From contig JAJNBG010000007.1 in the NCBI GenBank assembly GCA_021155905.1, positions 1-64,000 of the forward strand: a stretch of DNA of 64,000 bases. Reading direction: 5' to 3'. The notes beneath the pieces were generated by a model. The model ran no database searches. It worked only from the letters and a program-made list of their open reading frames with translations, and had not been told where the DNA came from. Position numbers and translations under genes: made by a program. Positions within the stretch are counted from its first letter, which is position 1. Each line of letters opens with the position of its first letter. The stretch comes from Bacteroidota bacterium (GTDB lineage Bacteria > Bacteroidota > Bacteroidia > B-17B0 > Aurantibacillaceae). Positions 24,562 through 32,884 of the stretch are shown one piece after another.

Positions 24562-27471
24562 ATGCTCGATAAATTTATACTTACCATTACGTTTTTAGCG
24601 TCGCTTACTCTGGTAAATGCACAAACAGGAAAAATAAACGGAAAAATCGTTGATGCCAAAACAGGCGAAACTTTACCCGGTGCCACAGTTCTGATAGAAG
24701 GGACAACAAAAGGAGCCTCAAGTGATTTTGACGGAAATTTTTCATTAAGTGGATTACAACCGGGAAAGTATACCATCATCGCCAGTTATATTACTTATGA
24801 TAATAAAAAGTTTGTGGATGTACTTGTTAAAGCAAATGAAGTAACGGACTTTAATATCACATTGGACCAGTCGAGCTCTCAAACACTCAACGAAGTGGTG
24901 GTGCAGGCAGAAATGAACAAAGAAAACACCAACACTTTACTGGTGATGCAAAAAAACAATGCCAGCGTCAGTGATGGCATTTCTTCAGAAAGCATCAAAA
25001 AAACGCCTGATAGAAGTACAAGTGACGTTTTAAAACGTGTAACTGGTGCCAGTATCCAGGACAATAAGTTTGCGATTATAAGAGGAATGAGTGACAGATA
25101 TAACGCAGCCTTTATCAATGGTGCTCCATTACCAAGTTCCGAAAGTGACAAGAAAGCTTTTTCCTTTGATATCTTTCCGGCAAATTTACTGGATAACATT
25201 GTAATCCTTAAAACAGCAACACCCGATCTTCCGGGAGATTTTGCAGGTGGTGTTATTCAAATCAATACCAAAAGTATTCCTGAAAAAAATTCGCAAAGTA
25301 TAGCGATAGGCGCGGGATACAACACACAAACCACTTTCAAGGATTTTAAAACTTATAAAGGAGGAAAAACAGATTGGATAGGACTGGACGATGGTACCCG
25401 GGCGATCCCAACAGGCCTGCCGTCCACCAGAGATTTTTCAAACGTAAAACTGGATCAGATAGAATATGCCAAAATGGTAAATTACGACTGGACATTACAG
25501 ACTAAAAAAGCCTTGCCAAATTTGAATTTCCAGTATTCACTTGCAAACGTTGGAAAAATATTTAAAAGAGAGGCTGGAAGTATTTTTGCGATTACCTACA
25601 ATAAAAATAACAATACGGTTTTCACCAACAAACGGGATTTCTCTGAAGAAGGGGAAGAACAAGCGGTATCAAAACTTTCTGATTATAAAGACACTTCATA
25701 CACCACGAATGTATTAGCGAGTGTTTTATGGAATCTTGCCTATAAAATTCATGATAATCACCAGTTGGGATTAAAAAATTTATATAGTATTAATTCAGAA
25801 GACAGAGTTGTTACCAGAAGAGGAGCATCAGATTATGCGCTTAACAAATGGGAAAAATCAAGCGTCAGATGGTTCACACAAAACCAGATCTATTCGGGCC
25901 AGTTAAATGGCGACCACTATATCGAAAAAGCGAAAGTGAAAATCAAATGGGTGGTTGGTTACAGTGATATTAAGAGAGAATTACCCAACCTAAGAACTGT
26001 GAAGTATACTAAATTTTCGATTAAACAAAATGTAGAAAATGATTCTGTTCAATATTATGCGGTAATTGAACCAGTTAAAAATTCAACGTCCACAGATAAT
26101 GGCGGTACAATGTTATTTGCAACGACTAAGGAGACGATAAAAAGTGCAAAATATGACATCAGCAGGGTTTTTAAAATAAAAAAATCCCAGCATGAAGTTA
26201 AAATAGGTGGGAACCACATTTTCAAGGATAGAAGTTTTGAAGCACGCTTCCTGGGATACGCGATGTATAGAAGAAATTCATCTCTCCAGGCAAATACCTC
26301 ACTTTTATTTTTAGATGAAAGCCAGATTTTCGCTCCGGAAAACATTGGTATTCATACTGAATGGACCGGAAACAAAGACGGAGGGTTTTTACTTGCTGAA
26401 GCCACTACTCCGAAAGACAATTATAAGGCATCTGCCATTTTACATGCCGCTTACTTATCAGTGGACTCAAGAATCTTTGATAAATTCAGATTTATTTACG
26501 GAGCACGTGTTGAATCCTATAACCAAAAAATAACTTATTTTTTACAACCTGATACTGCCACAGTAAGAGATTCAACGGTAATTGATCTACTGCCATCCAT
26601 TAATGCAGTGTACAGTGTCAATGACAAAATCAATATAAGACTAGCCTACTACAGAACAATTTCAAGACCTGAATTCAGAGAATTAGTGCCGTTTACTTTT
26701 AAAGACTTTATCACCGGGTACAGTATTGCAGGAAACACGGATTTGGTCAGAGCAAAAATTGACAACTATGATATTCGCGGAGAATGGTATCCGGGAGCAG
26801 GTCAAATTGTATCGGCATCGGGCTTCTATAAGCGAATTACCAACGCAACAGAAATGGCCGTAGATGGGGCAGCACAAATTAAAAGTTTAACTTACGTGAA
26901 CGTACCATTGGTGGAAAATATTGGATTCGAACTGGAATATCGTTTCAAATTAAGTACACTTTTAAGAACTGATTCTTCAAAAATTCTTGATAATCTAACT
27001 TTGTTCACCAACTTTGCCTACATTAATTCCAAAGTTGATGTGAGTAAAATTTTGGGTACAACCGCTGAAACTCGTCCGTTACAAGGCCAATCACCTTACA
27101 TCATCAATGCAGGCCTTCAATACCTTGATAGTGATAAAGGCTGGGGAGCAAGTATCTCTTATAATGTTATCGGAAGAAGAATTGTTATTGTAGGTAATGA
27201 CGCGGAGCCTGATTTTTATGAGACTCCCAGGCATGTATTGGATATTCAATTATCAAAACTATTTAAACAAAAATTTGAAATTAAGTTAAATGTCAGGGAT
27301 ATTTTGGCACAGCGCCAGATCTGGTACCAGGACCTTAACAAAAATGGAAAATTAGATAAATCTTCTGAGAATGAAAATCAAAATCTGACACATACATACG
27401 CAACAGATAATATTATGTTCAGTACAAAGCTTGCTCCAACGATCTCACTTTCCTTTTCTTACAAATTCTAA
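24562..27471 (+). CDS. TonB-dependent outer-membrane receptor
   Basis: 969 aa from the ATG at 24562, which starts the signal peptide (LDKFILTITFLASLTLVNAQ). The order is a CarboxypepD-like domain (about 22-110: GKINGKIVDAKTGETLPGAT, then SDFDGNFSLSGLQPGKY), a plug (RSTSDVLKRVTGASIQDNKF, AIIRGMSDRYNAAFINGAPL, LPGDFAGGVIQINTK), and a 22-strand barrel ending in FSFSYKF. The final aromatic residue fits BAM-dependent insertion. The ligand is unknown. No SusD partner follows; the next gene is a T9SS beta-helix protein. Upstream repeats suggest response-regulator control, possibly nutrient (phosphate) limitation, which is inference. Confidence 0.92.
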   Translation: MLDKFILTITFLASLTLVNAQTGKINGKIVDAKTGETLPGATVLIEGTTKGASSDFDGNFSLSGLQPGKYTIIASYITYDNKKFVDVLVKANEVTDFNITLDQSSSQTLNEVVVQAEMNKENTNTLLVMQKNNASVSDGISSESIKKTPDRSTSDVLKRVTGASIQDNKFAIIRGMSDRYNAAFINGAPLPSSESDKKAFSFDIFPANLLDNIVILKTATPDLPGDFAGGVIQINTKSIPEKNSQSIAIGAGYNTQTTFKDFKTYKGGKTDWIGLDDGTRAIPTGLPSTRDFSNVKLDQIEYAKMVNYDWTLQTKKALPNLNFQYSLANVGKIFKREAGSIFAITYNKNNNTVFTNKRDFSEEGEEQAVSKLSDYKDTSYTTNVLASVLWNLAYKIHDNHQLGLKNLYSINSEDRVVTRRGASDYALNKWEKSSVRWFTQNQIYSGQLNGDHYIEKAKVKIKWVVGYSDIKRELPNLRTVKYTKFSIKQNVENDSVQYYAVIEPVKNSTSTDNGGTMLFATTKETIKSAKYDISRVFKIKKSQHEVKIGGNHIFKDRSFEARFLGYAMYRRNSSLQANTSLLFLDESQIFAPENIGIHTEWTGNKDGGFLLAEATTPKDNYKASAILHAAYLSVDSRIFDKFRFIYGARVESYNQKITYFLQPDTATVRDSTVIDLLPSINAVYSVNDKINIRLAYYRTISRPEFRELVPFTFKDFITGYSIAGNTDLVRAKIDNYDIRGEWYPGAGQIVSASGFYKRITNATEMAVDGAAQIKSLTYVNVPLVENIGFELEYRFKLSTLLRTDSSKILDNLTLFTNFAYINSKVDVSKILGTTAETRPLQGQSPYIINAGLQYLDSDKGWGASISYNVIGRRIVIVGNDAEPDFYETPRHVLDIQLSKLFKQKFEIKLNVRDILAQRQIWYQDLNKNGKLDKSSENENQNLTHTYATDNIMFSTKLAPTISLSFSYKF

Positions 27472-27493
27472 GACATACAGTACCAGCATCTAT

Positions 27494-27575
27494 GTTAAGG
27501 CTTTGTAAAGTTGATTCGTTTTTGTTAACGTTCAGTTAATGTAATTGTAAAGCAGATGTAAACTTAGTTTAATGT
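27494..27575 (+). promoter_or_regulatory. Extended GTTAA/GTAAA repeat array upstream of the T9SS beta-helix gene
   Basis: Copies start at 27494 (GTTAAG), 27505 (GTAAAG), 27524 (GTTAAC), 27535 (GTTAAT), 27547 (GTAAAG) and 27558 (GTAAAC), with spacings 11, 19, 11, 12 and 11. A good Bacteroidota -7 element, TAGATTTG, is at 27595-27602. This is the richest array in the cluster. Confidence 0.5.
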
Positions 27576-27627
27576 TACCGAAAGAATGTTGAAATAGATT
27601 TGCACATCAAAAAACTAAAACAAAAAA

Positions 27628-29352
27628 ATGAAAAAAATTTACTTATCAGCGGCGGCTCTTTTAGCTTGCTCGTTTTTAAACGCTCAATCAGCGTTCACCT
27701 GGGACGTGACATCTTATAAAGGTGCATTCCCTGTAACAGACAATACACCTGCAACAGACTGGACCTCAGGCTGGGCAAACTGGGACCCTGAAAACACTGC
27801 TTATGCAGCGCCTACTTCAACTTTAACCGGTGACATTACTTCTAATACTTCCATCAGTGGGGTAGTTTATTTAAATGGTTTTGTTCATGTGAAAAATAAT
27901 GCAGTTCTAACAATAGCAGCCGGTACTGTGATCAGATGTAAAATGACGGATGCCAGTTTAACGCCGGGTACTTTAATCATTACCAGGGGATCAAAAATAA
28001 TGGCTCAAGGAACTGCATCACAGCCAATCGTATTTACGTCCATCCAGGATGTAGCTACAGGACGTAACCCTGGTGATTGGGGTGGTGTTATCATCTTAGG
28101 TAATGGTGTCATTAATACCGGAGGTATTTCCACTAGTCCTAATGTAAGTAAAGTGGAAGGATTTGTTACAGCTGATCCGTTAAGATACTACGGAGGAACA
28201 AATGATGCTGATAATTCAGGTGTTTTATCATATGTAAGAATAGAATTTGCCGGAGTTGCTTTAGACCCTTTGCAAACAAACTCTGAAATCAACGGCTTAA
28301 CTTTAGGTGGTGTTGGTTCAGGAACAAAAATTGATCACATCCAGATTTCCTTCTCGGGAGATGATGCTTTTGAATGGTTTGGCGGAACTGTGGACGCTAA
28401 ACATTTAATTGCTTACAGAACCACTGATGATGATTTTGACACTGACTTTGGATACAGAGGTCGCGTACAATTTGGCTTAGGAGTTAAAGATCCGGATATC
28501 TGGGACGCAATTTCCGGTGGAGCAAGTAACGGTTTTGAATCAGATAATAATGGAACTTCTCCTTATTTAGCTTTACCATTAACTAAACCGGTATTTTCAA
28601 ATATGACTTTTATCGGTGCTAAAGGCGATGGAACCGTTTATGGTGCAGGAACTTTACCTGCAGGCGAAGCTCACGAGGCTTCTGCGCACATCCGTCGTAA
28701 CTCAGCTTTAAGCTTATTCAACTCTTTAATCTTAGGATACGAGAAAGGTTTACGTTTTCAAAACGCTGTTACGCAGGATAATTTCCAGGCAGTAGGCACC
28801 GATTCTATGGCTTATTTCTCAAATCTAAATATCACTGCTGAAATTCCTTCAACGTATATTACCGAATCTGCTACAGCATTTAACCAACCTTGGTACCATG
28901 TGTATGCAACTGCAAATTCAATTGATACGGCAACAACCATTGCACAGATCAATTTTGTAAATGCATTTTCCGCTTTAGGATCTGCACGCGACTACCGCTT
29001 AAATACCGCTTCTACAGCGTCAGTAGGAGCATCATTTGCAAGTCCGGCATTCGTTGGTGGCTTTACAGGTGTAAACGAAATAAACGGAAACACAACCCTT
29101 TCATTTGGTTTGTATCCTAATCCCGCATCACAAAACACCAATATTGCGTTCGGTTTAACTGAAAAAAATAAAGTTACTATTTTGATTTATGATGTTGTAG
29201 GTAATTTGGTTTCAGTGCCTGCTCAAAGTGAATTCGAAAAAGGAAGCCATACAATAAACATAAACACGTCGGATTTATCCGCAGGAATCTATTATGTATC
29301 GTTGACCATAGATTCAAAAAAGGAAACACAAAAATTAATCATCGCTCACTAA
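27628..29352 (+). CDS. T9SS-sorted beta-helix-like surface protein
   Basis: 574 aa. Signal peptide (YLSAAALLACSFLNAQ). The body has beta-helix-like repeats with small residues: NTSISGVVYLNGFVHVKNNA, GTVIRCKMTDAS, QPIVFTSIQD, NPGDWGGVIILGNGVINTGG and DDAFEWFGGTVDAKHL. The last about 80 residues are a type A sorting domain: SFGLYPNPASQNTNIAFGL, IYDVVGNLV, LSAGIYYVSL. Predicted to be T9SS-exported and surface-attached. From memory, close relatives often sit beside TonB-dependent receptors in Bacteroidota. Here it follows one by 156 nt with its own promoter-like region. Function unknown; possible ligand capture. Confidence 0.85.
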   Translation: MKKIYLSAAALLACSFLNAQSAFTWDVTSYKGAFPVTDNTPATDWTSGWANWDPENTAYAAPTSTLTGDITSNTSISGVVYLNGFVHVKNNAVLTIAAGTVIRCKMTDASLTPGTLIITRGSKIMAQGTASQPIVFTSIQDVATGRNPGDWGGVIILGNGVINTGGISTSPNVSKVEGFVTADPLRYYGGTNDADNSGVLSYVRIEFAGVALDPLQTNSEINGLTLGGVGSGTKIDHIQISFSGDDAFEWFGGTVDAKHLIAYRTTDDDFDTDFGYRGRVQFGLGVKDPDIWDAISGGASNGFESDNNGTSPYLALPLTKPVFSNMTFIGAKGDGTVYGAGTLPAGEAHEASAHIRRNSALSLFNSLILGYEKGLRFQNAVTQDNFQAVGTDSMAYFSNLNITAEIPSTYITESATAFNQPWYHVYATANSIDTATTIAQINFVNAFSALGSARDYRLNTASTASVGASFASPAFVGGFTGVNEINGNTTLSFGLYPNPASQNTNIAFGLTEKNKVTILIYDVVGNLVSVPAQSEFEKGSHTININTSDLSAGIYYVSLTIDSKKETQKLIIAH

Positions 29353-29368
29353 TTCAAAAATAAGTAAA

Positions 29369-29398
29369 GGCACGAACGAATGTTCGTGCCTTTTTTTT
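29369..29398 (+). terminator. Strong terminator directly before a response-regulator start
   Basis: GGCACGAAC (29369-29377) and GTTCGTGCC (29382-29390) form a perfect 9-bp stem with a 4-nt loop, followed by eight T. The T-run ends 3 nt before the ATG at 29402, leaving no room for a separate leader or ribosome binding site. Confidence 0.88.
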
Positions 29399-29401
29399 AT
29401 A

Positions 29402-30094
29402 ATGTCATCTACCTTCAATATAGTCATTTGCTCCAATTCTGATTCGTCGATGAAAAAGACGAAAGAGTATTTAGAGGAAAAAAAGTACCATGTTACTATT
29501 GTAGCATCAGAAGAGCATATACATCAAATGCTTAAGGATGGCCATGTGAACCTGGTTATCATTGAACTGGACTATGCACCGAAAGATGGCATTACGTTAA
29601 CCTCCGATATCAGGAACCAGAAAGAGATTGAACAACCCTACATTATTATTTTCTCAAACAAACAGGATGATTATATTCAGATCACAGCTTTTAATTCAGG
29701 CGCCGATGACTTTATCATTTCTCCCGTTAAACCAATTCTGCTAGAGGCGCGGATTGCCACCTTAAAAAAACGTTTACTGAGTAAAAGTGAAGACATATCC
29801 GAAGTAGATAAGCATCCCAATTTTTTTGTTGATAAGGAACAATACCTCATTATCACAAAGGCCGGAAAAATCAGCCTGCCAAGGAAAGAATTTGAAATGC
29901 TGACCCTGATGTATGAAAACGCACACAAAATATTTACACGCTTGGATTTCGCTAAATTGATCTGGAACATGCCTGAGGTAGCCAACAGCAGAACCATTGA
30001 CATTCATATCCGGAACATTCGCAGAACTTTGGGAAACGAGATCATCAAAACAACCAAAGGAGTCGGATATACCATTAATAAAGACCTGCTTTAG
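29402..30094 (+). CDS. Atypical OmpR-family response regulator with degenerate receiver
   Basis: 230 aa. It aligns along its whole length with the regulator at 21154-21843. Receiver changes: the acidic pair is CSNSDS instead of VDDE, phosphoacceptor Asp is E55 in LVIIELDYAPKDG, and the switch Lys is S107 in FIISPVKP; S85 in IFSNK is kept. Glu at the acceptor position can mimic phosphorylation in some regulators, so it may be constitutively active or phosphorylation-independent. The winged-helix domain (LPRKEFEMLTLMYENAHKIF, RTIDIHIRNIRRTLG, TTKGVGYTI) looks functional. The ATG follows a terminator by 3 nt. Confidence 0.88.
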   Translation: MSSTFNIVICSNSDSSMKKTKEYLEEKKYHVTIVASEEHIHQMLKDGHVNLVIIELDYAPKDGITLTSDIRNQKEIEQPYIIIFSNKQDDYIQITAFNSGADDFIISPVKPILLEARIATLKKRLLSKSEDISEVDKHPNFFVDKEQYLIITKAGKISLPRKEFEMLTLMYENAHKIFTRLDFAKLIWNMPEVANSRTIDIHIRNIRRTLGNEIIKTTKGVGYTINKDLL

Positions 30095-30190
30095 TAATTT
30101 CTATTACTTTTCTTTAAATACTCAATCCAAACAGTCTGAAATAATCTCAAAGGACTACTTTTTTCACTACCTTAGATAAAATAAAAACTT

Positions 30191-30604
30191 ATGATACAAG
30201 GTCAGATTGTTTGGTTTGAAATACCAGTTTCAGATCTTGAAAGAGCAATACAGTTTTATACCGCAGTATTAGCGACCCCTATCGAGAAAATAAAAATTCT
30301 GGAAACAGAGCAAGGTGTTTTTAATAAAGGTGAAAATTCTGTGAGAGGTGTTTTAACTGTAAAAGAAAATCACCAACCTGGTTCCGGAGTTGTTTTATTT
30401 TTCTATGTGCTTAATCTTTCTGAGAGCTTAGAAAAAGTGGAGGAATATGGCGGAAAAATTCTCGTTGAAAAAACATTGCTTAAACAAAAAACTACTTCCG
30501 GACATCTATCCATTGCTAGCAATCTGATCGATGGTAAATTAGGGTATTTTGCAGAGTTTCAGGATTGCGAGGGAAATCGCATCTGCCTTTATTCAAATGC
30601 TTAA
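30191..30604 (+). CDS. VOC-superfamily (glyoxalase/bleomycin resistance-like) protein
   Basis: 137 aa, single vicinal-oxygen-chelate fold of two beta-alpha-beta-beta-beta modules: IVWFEIPVSDLERAIQFYTA (module 1) and VVLFFYVLNLSESLEKVEEY (module 2), ending YFAEFQDCEGNRICLYS. Classical metal ligands are partly present (a Glu near the end), so enzymatic activity is uncertain. Cytoplasmic. Its terminator is shared with the convergent small basic-protein gene. Confidence 0.85.
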   Translation: MIQGQIVWFEIPVSDLERAIQFYTAVLATPIEKIKILETEQGVFNKGENSVRGVLTVKENHQPGSGVVLFFYVLNLSESLEKVEEYGGKILVEKTLLKQKTTSGHLSIASNLIDGKLGYFAEFQDCEGNRICLYSNA

Positions 30605-30613
30605 TCACAAAAC

Positions 30614-30648
30614 AAAAAGAGCCTGTATGTAGTATACAGGCTCTTTTT
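30614..30648. terminator. Bidirectional terminator between convergent genes
   Basis: An A-run plus GAGCCTGTAT pairs with ATACAGGCTC plus a T-run around a short loop. It separates the VOC gene (plus) and the small basic protein (minus, stop at 30663). Confidence 0.85.
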
Positions 30649-30662
30649 TATTTTACAAAAAT

Positions 30663-30842
30663 TTATTTTCTTTTTGTTGCAGCTTTCTTCACCGAATTTT
30701 TAGCAGCAACCTTTTTTACAGGTGCGCTTTTTTCTTCTGTCTTCTGGGCCTCTTTCTTTGGAGCATCAATGTTTAACGCCTGCATTATCAAGATCTGGTT
30801 TCTAAGAATCTGCTTCAGCATTTCTTTACTTTCTTTTTTCAT
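30663..30842 (-). CDS. Small Lys/Ala-rich basic protein
   Basis: 59 aa, found by reading the minus strand from the ATG at 30842 to TAA at 30663. An N-terminal helix (MKKESKEMLKQILRNQILIM) is followed by a Lys/Ala-rich tail (SAPVKKVAAKNSVKKAATKR) similar to the histone-H1-like protein at 34272-34640. Probably nucleic-acid-binding in the cytoplasm, by analogy with bacterial H1-like proteins. It ends just before a bidirectional terminator, which supports it being a real gene. Confidence 0.6.
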   Translation of the reverse strand: MKKESKEMLKQILRNQILIMQALNIDAPKKEAQKTEEKSAPVKKVAAKNSVKKAATKRK

Positions 30843-31227
30843 AATTAAATTTTAGTGTATGCAAAAATAAGATGATTTCCGAAAAAACTCCATTAAAAAT
30901 AACGGTATGATAGTATTAATAACTTTAAATTTACATTGAGTCCCTATACTTCGTATAAAAAAAATAACAAGGTCAAGATTTTTATCCACGCAATTCAACG
31001 CGCCATTTTAAGAAGTTAAATAAGCATGTTCTCAGGCTCAATATCCTTTTCGATTATCAGCAGATAGGCCGCAAACCATTTAATTTTACAAATGAAAATC
31101 AGGATAAATATTTAAAATACATTAGTCACTTACATAAAAATGAAGGTATTGACGGAACCGTCGAAGAAGTTCGACAGTGGGCGCATTCTTGACCTATTTT
31201 TGTATTACAATTTTAGATCATACGAAC
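30843..31227. other. 385-nt stretch without an intact gene
   Basis: The only notable content is an open frame on the plus strand, about 30968-31192, without a usable start codon (translation includes FKKLNKHVLRLN, KPFNFTNENQDKYLKYIS and GIDGTVEEVRQWAHS). It looks protein-like and could be the 3' remnant of a lost gene. The part near 30843-30960 is low-complexity AT-rich sequence and probably carries the promoter of the small basic-protein gene. Confidence 0.4.
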
Positions 31228-31683
31228 ATGAAAACCTTATACATAATCATAGCCTTTGTTTTGGGACTTAGTCCTGCAAACGCGCAAATTTCAATTGAAA
31301 CGAAAGTACCTTCTAAAGTGAGAGACGCTTTTACTAAACATTACCCGGATGTGAAAAATGAAAAATGGGGCAAAGACGGGAGCAATTATGAAGCTGAATT
31401 CGTAGTGAACAAGACAGAAAGTTCTGCCGTTTATGATAGTGACGGTAATTTTATTGAATCCGTGGTTGAACTGAAAGCCTCTGAACTTCCGAAAGCGGTG
31501 ATTGATTACGTTGCCACTAACTTAAACGGTAAAAGAATAAAAGAGGCGGGTAAGATTACAGATGCCGCAGGTAAAATAAGTTACAAGGCTGAAGTGGGCC
31601 GCGAAGACTACATCTTTGATTCCGATTGCTCCTTTGTAAGAAAGGATGATGAAAAAGGAAAGAATGATGATCAGGATTATTGA
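31228..31683 (+). CDS. Secreted PepSY-like protein
   Basis: 151 aa from the ATG at 31228, the start of a signal peptide (LYIIIAFVLGLSPANAQ). Two PepSY-like units (PSKVRDAFTKHYPDVKNEKW, then YEAEFVV; and LPKAVIDYVATNLNGKRIKE, then YKAEV) fit the PepSY-like beta-lactamase-inhibitor-fold family common in Bacteroidota. The acidic C-terminal tail (DDEKGKNDDQDY) is unusual. Periplasmic; role unknown. Followed by a strong terminator. Confidence 0.75.
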   Translation: MKTLYIIIAFVLGLSPANAQISIETKVPSKVRDAFTKHYPDVKNEKWGKDGSNYEAEFVVNKTESSAVYDSDGNFIESVVELKASELPKAVIDYVATNLNGKRIKEAGKITDAAGKISYKAEVGREDYIFDSDCSFVRKDDEKGKNDDQDY

Positions 31684-31710
31684 CCGTTCTCAATTTATTT
31701 TGCTAAAATA

Positions 31711-31748
31711 AAAAAAGCCCTCTGTTATTTCTAACAGAGGGCTTTTTT
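31711..31748 (+). terminator. Strong Rho-independent terminator
   Basis: AAAAAAGCCCTCTGTTA (31711-31727) pairs perfectly with TAACAGAGGGCTTTTTT (31732-31748) around a 4-nt loop. It lies 28 nt after the stop of the PepSY-like gene. Confidence 0.9.
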
Positions 31749-31940
31749 GTTATTCCGGCAGCAGGGGGAGTTGCAGCTTGTAAACAATTTGATTCGAAAA
31801 AAGAGCCGATAAATAAAAATGTGCAAAAAACCCGTTTAACGGTAGGAAGAGGCTAAAAACTTTAATCTATATTTGAATGTGATCAAAATAGTGCTCCTTA
31901 TGTTACATCTACAAATAAATAAAAAATAACACATATTCCT

Positions 31941-32816
31941 ATGAGACTCACATTATTCTTCCTATTTATACAGTTAACCATTTATAGCCAATCTTCGTTG
32001 TATAAACCATTTTGTAATAACCCAAGCTGGACCGTCGTGTCAACCAGTTTTGGCATGTCGGCTTACGAAACATATCAATACCAAACCGATACTATAATTG
32101 GTAGTTATAGCTATAAAAAAATAAAAAATGTAAACAGTAGTTCCTTTGCTCTATTTCGAGAAGTTGCAGCGCAAAAAAAAGTATATCAGTATGACCTCGC
32201 TAATTCCATGGATTTCTTATACATAGATTTCAATTTAAATTATGGCGATTCATTTAATCTTACCATAGGGGGCAGCGTATACTCATTAACAGTCTGCACA
32301 AAAGACTCGATGTTAATAAATGGCTGTTATCATAATAAAGTTAATTTATCTAATAACGGAGGGTTTAATAGTTATAACTTTGTAGAAGGAATATTATCAG
32401 AAATAAATCCTTTAAACCCCTTCCGATGGCCCGGAGATCCGCAGGTCTATACAACATGTGAATGCCATAACGGCCAATTTTATTATGATAACCTTGGAAG
32501 TCCTTTTGCCCCTTTTAGTTGTAATTTGTCATGTACCCCACCTACTCCGTGTTCGGTAATAAACAGCCAGGAAGATCTTGAATCTTATTTACAATTTACT
32601 ATTTATCCGAACCCGATAAGTTCAGTGGTGAACATAGAAGATAGCCAAAATGAATTGCATACTGCCAAAATTGATATTAAAAATATACTCGGTGAGAGCG
32701 TACATAACAGTTCTTTTATATCCCAAATTGATCTGGCACATCTTCCTCCGGGCGTATATTTTTTGACAATTCGAACCGGTTATAAATTGAATACGATTAA
32801 GTTTATCAAACAATAG
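31941..32816 (+). CDS. Secreted protein with T9SS type A sorting domain
   Basis: 291 aa. Signal peptide (LTLFFLFIQLTIYSQ). The central part has no known domain: NPSWTVVSTSFGMSAYETY, DTIIGSYSYKKI, LYIDFNLNYGDSFNL and a Cys-rich patch (TTCECHNGQFYY, CNLSCTPPTPC). The C-terminal sorting domain reads FTIYPNPISSVVNI, KNILGES and LPPGVYFLTI followed by FIKQ. Layout resembles the protein at 3523-4440, so the two are probably distant paralogs. Expected at the surface. Confidence 0.8.
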   Translation: MRLTLFFLFIQLTIYSQSSLYKPFCNNPSWTVVSTSFGMSAYETYQYQTDTIIGSYSYKKIKNVNSSSFALFREVAAQKKVYQYDLANSMDFLYIDFNLNYGDSFNLTIGGSVYSLTVCTKDSMLINGCYHNKVNLSNNGGFNSYNFVEGILSEINPLNPFRWPGDPQVYTTCECHNGQFYYDNLGSPFAPFSCNLSCTPPTPCSVINSQEDLESYLQFTIYPNPISSVVNIEDSQNELHTAKIDIKNILGESVHNSSFISQIDLAHLPPGVYFLTIRTGYKLNTIKFIKQ

Positions 32817-32884
32817 AGTCATAAATACAGAAATAAACAAAAAATTATATGGGCTCTGCTGTCACTATTTAAAACCCGCTGTCA

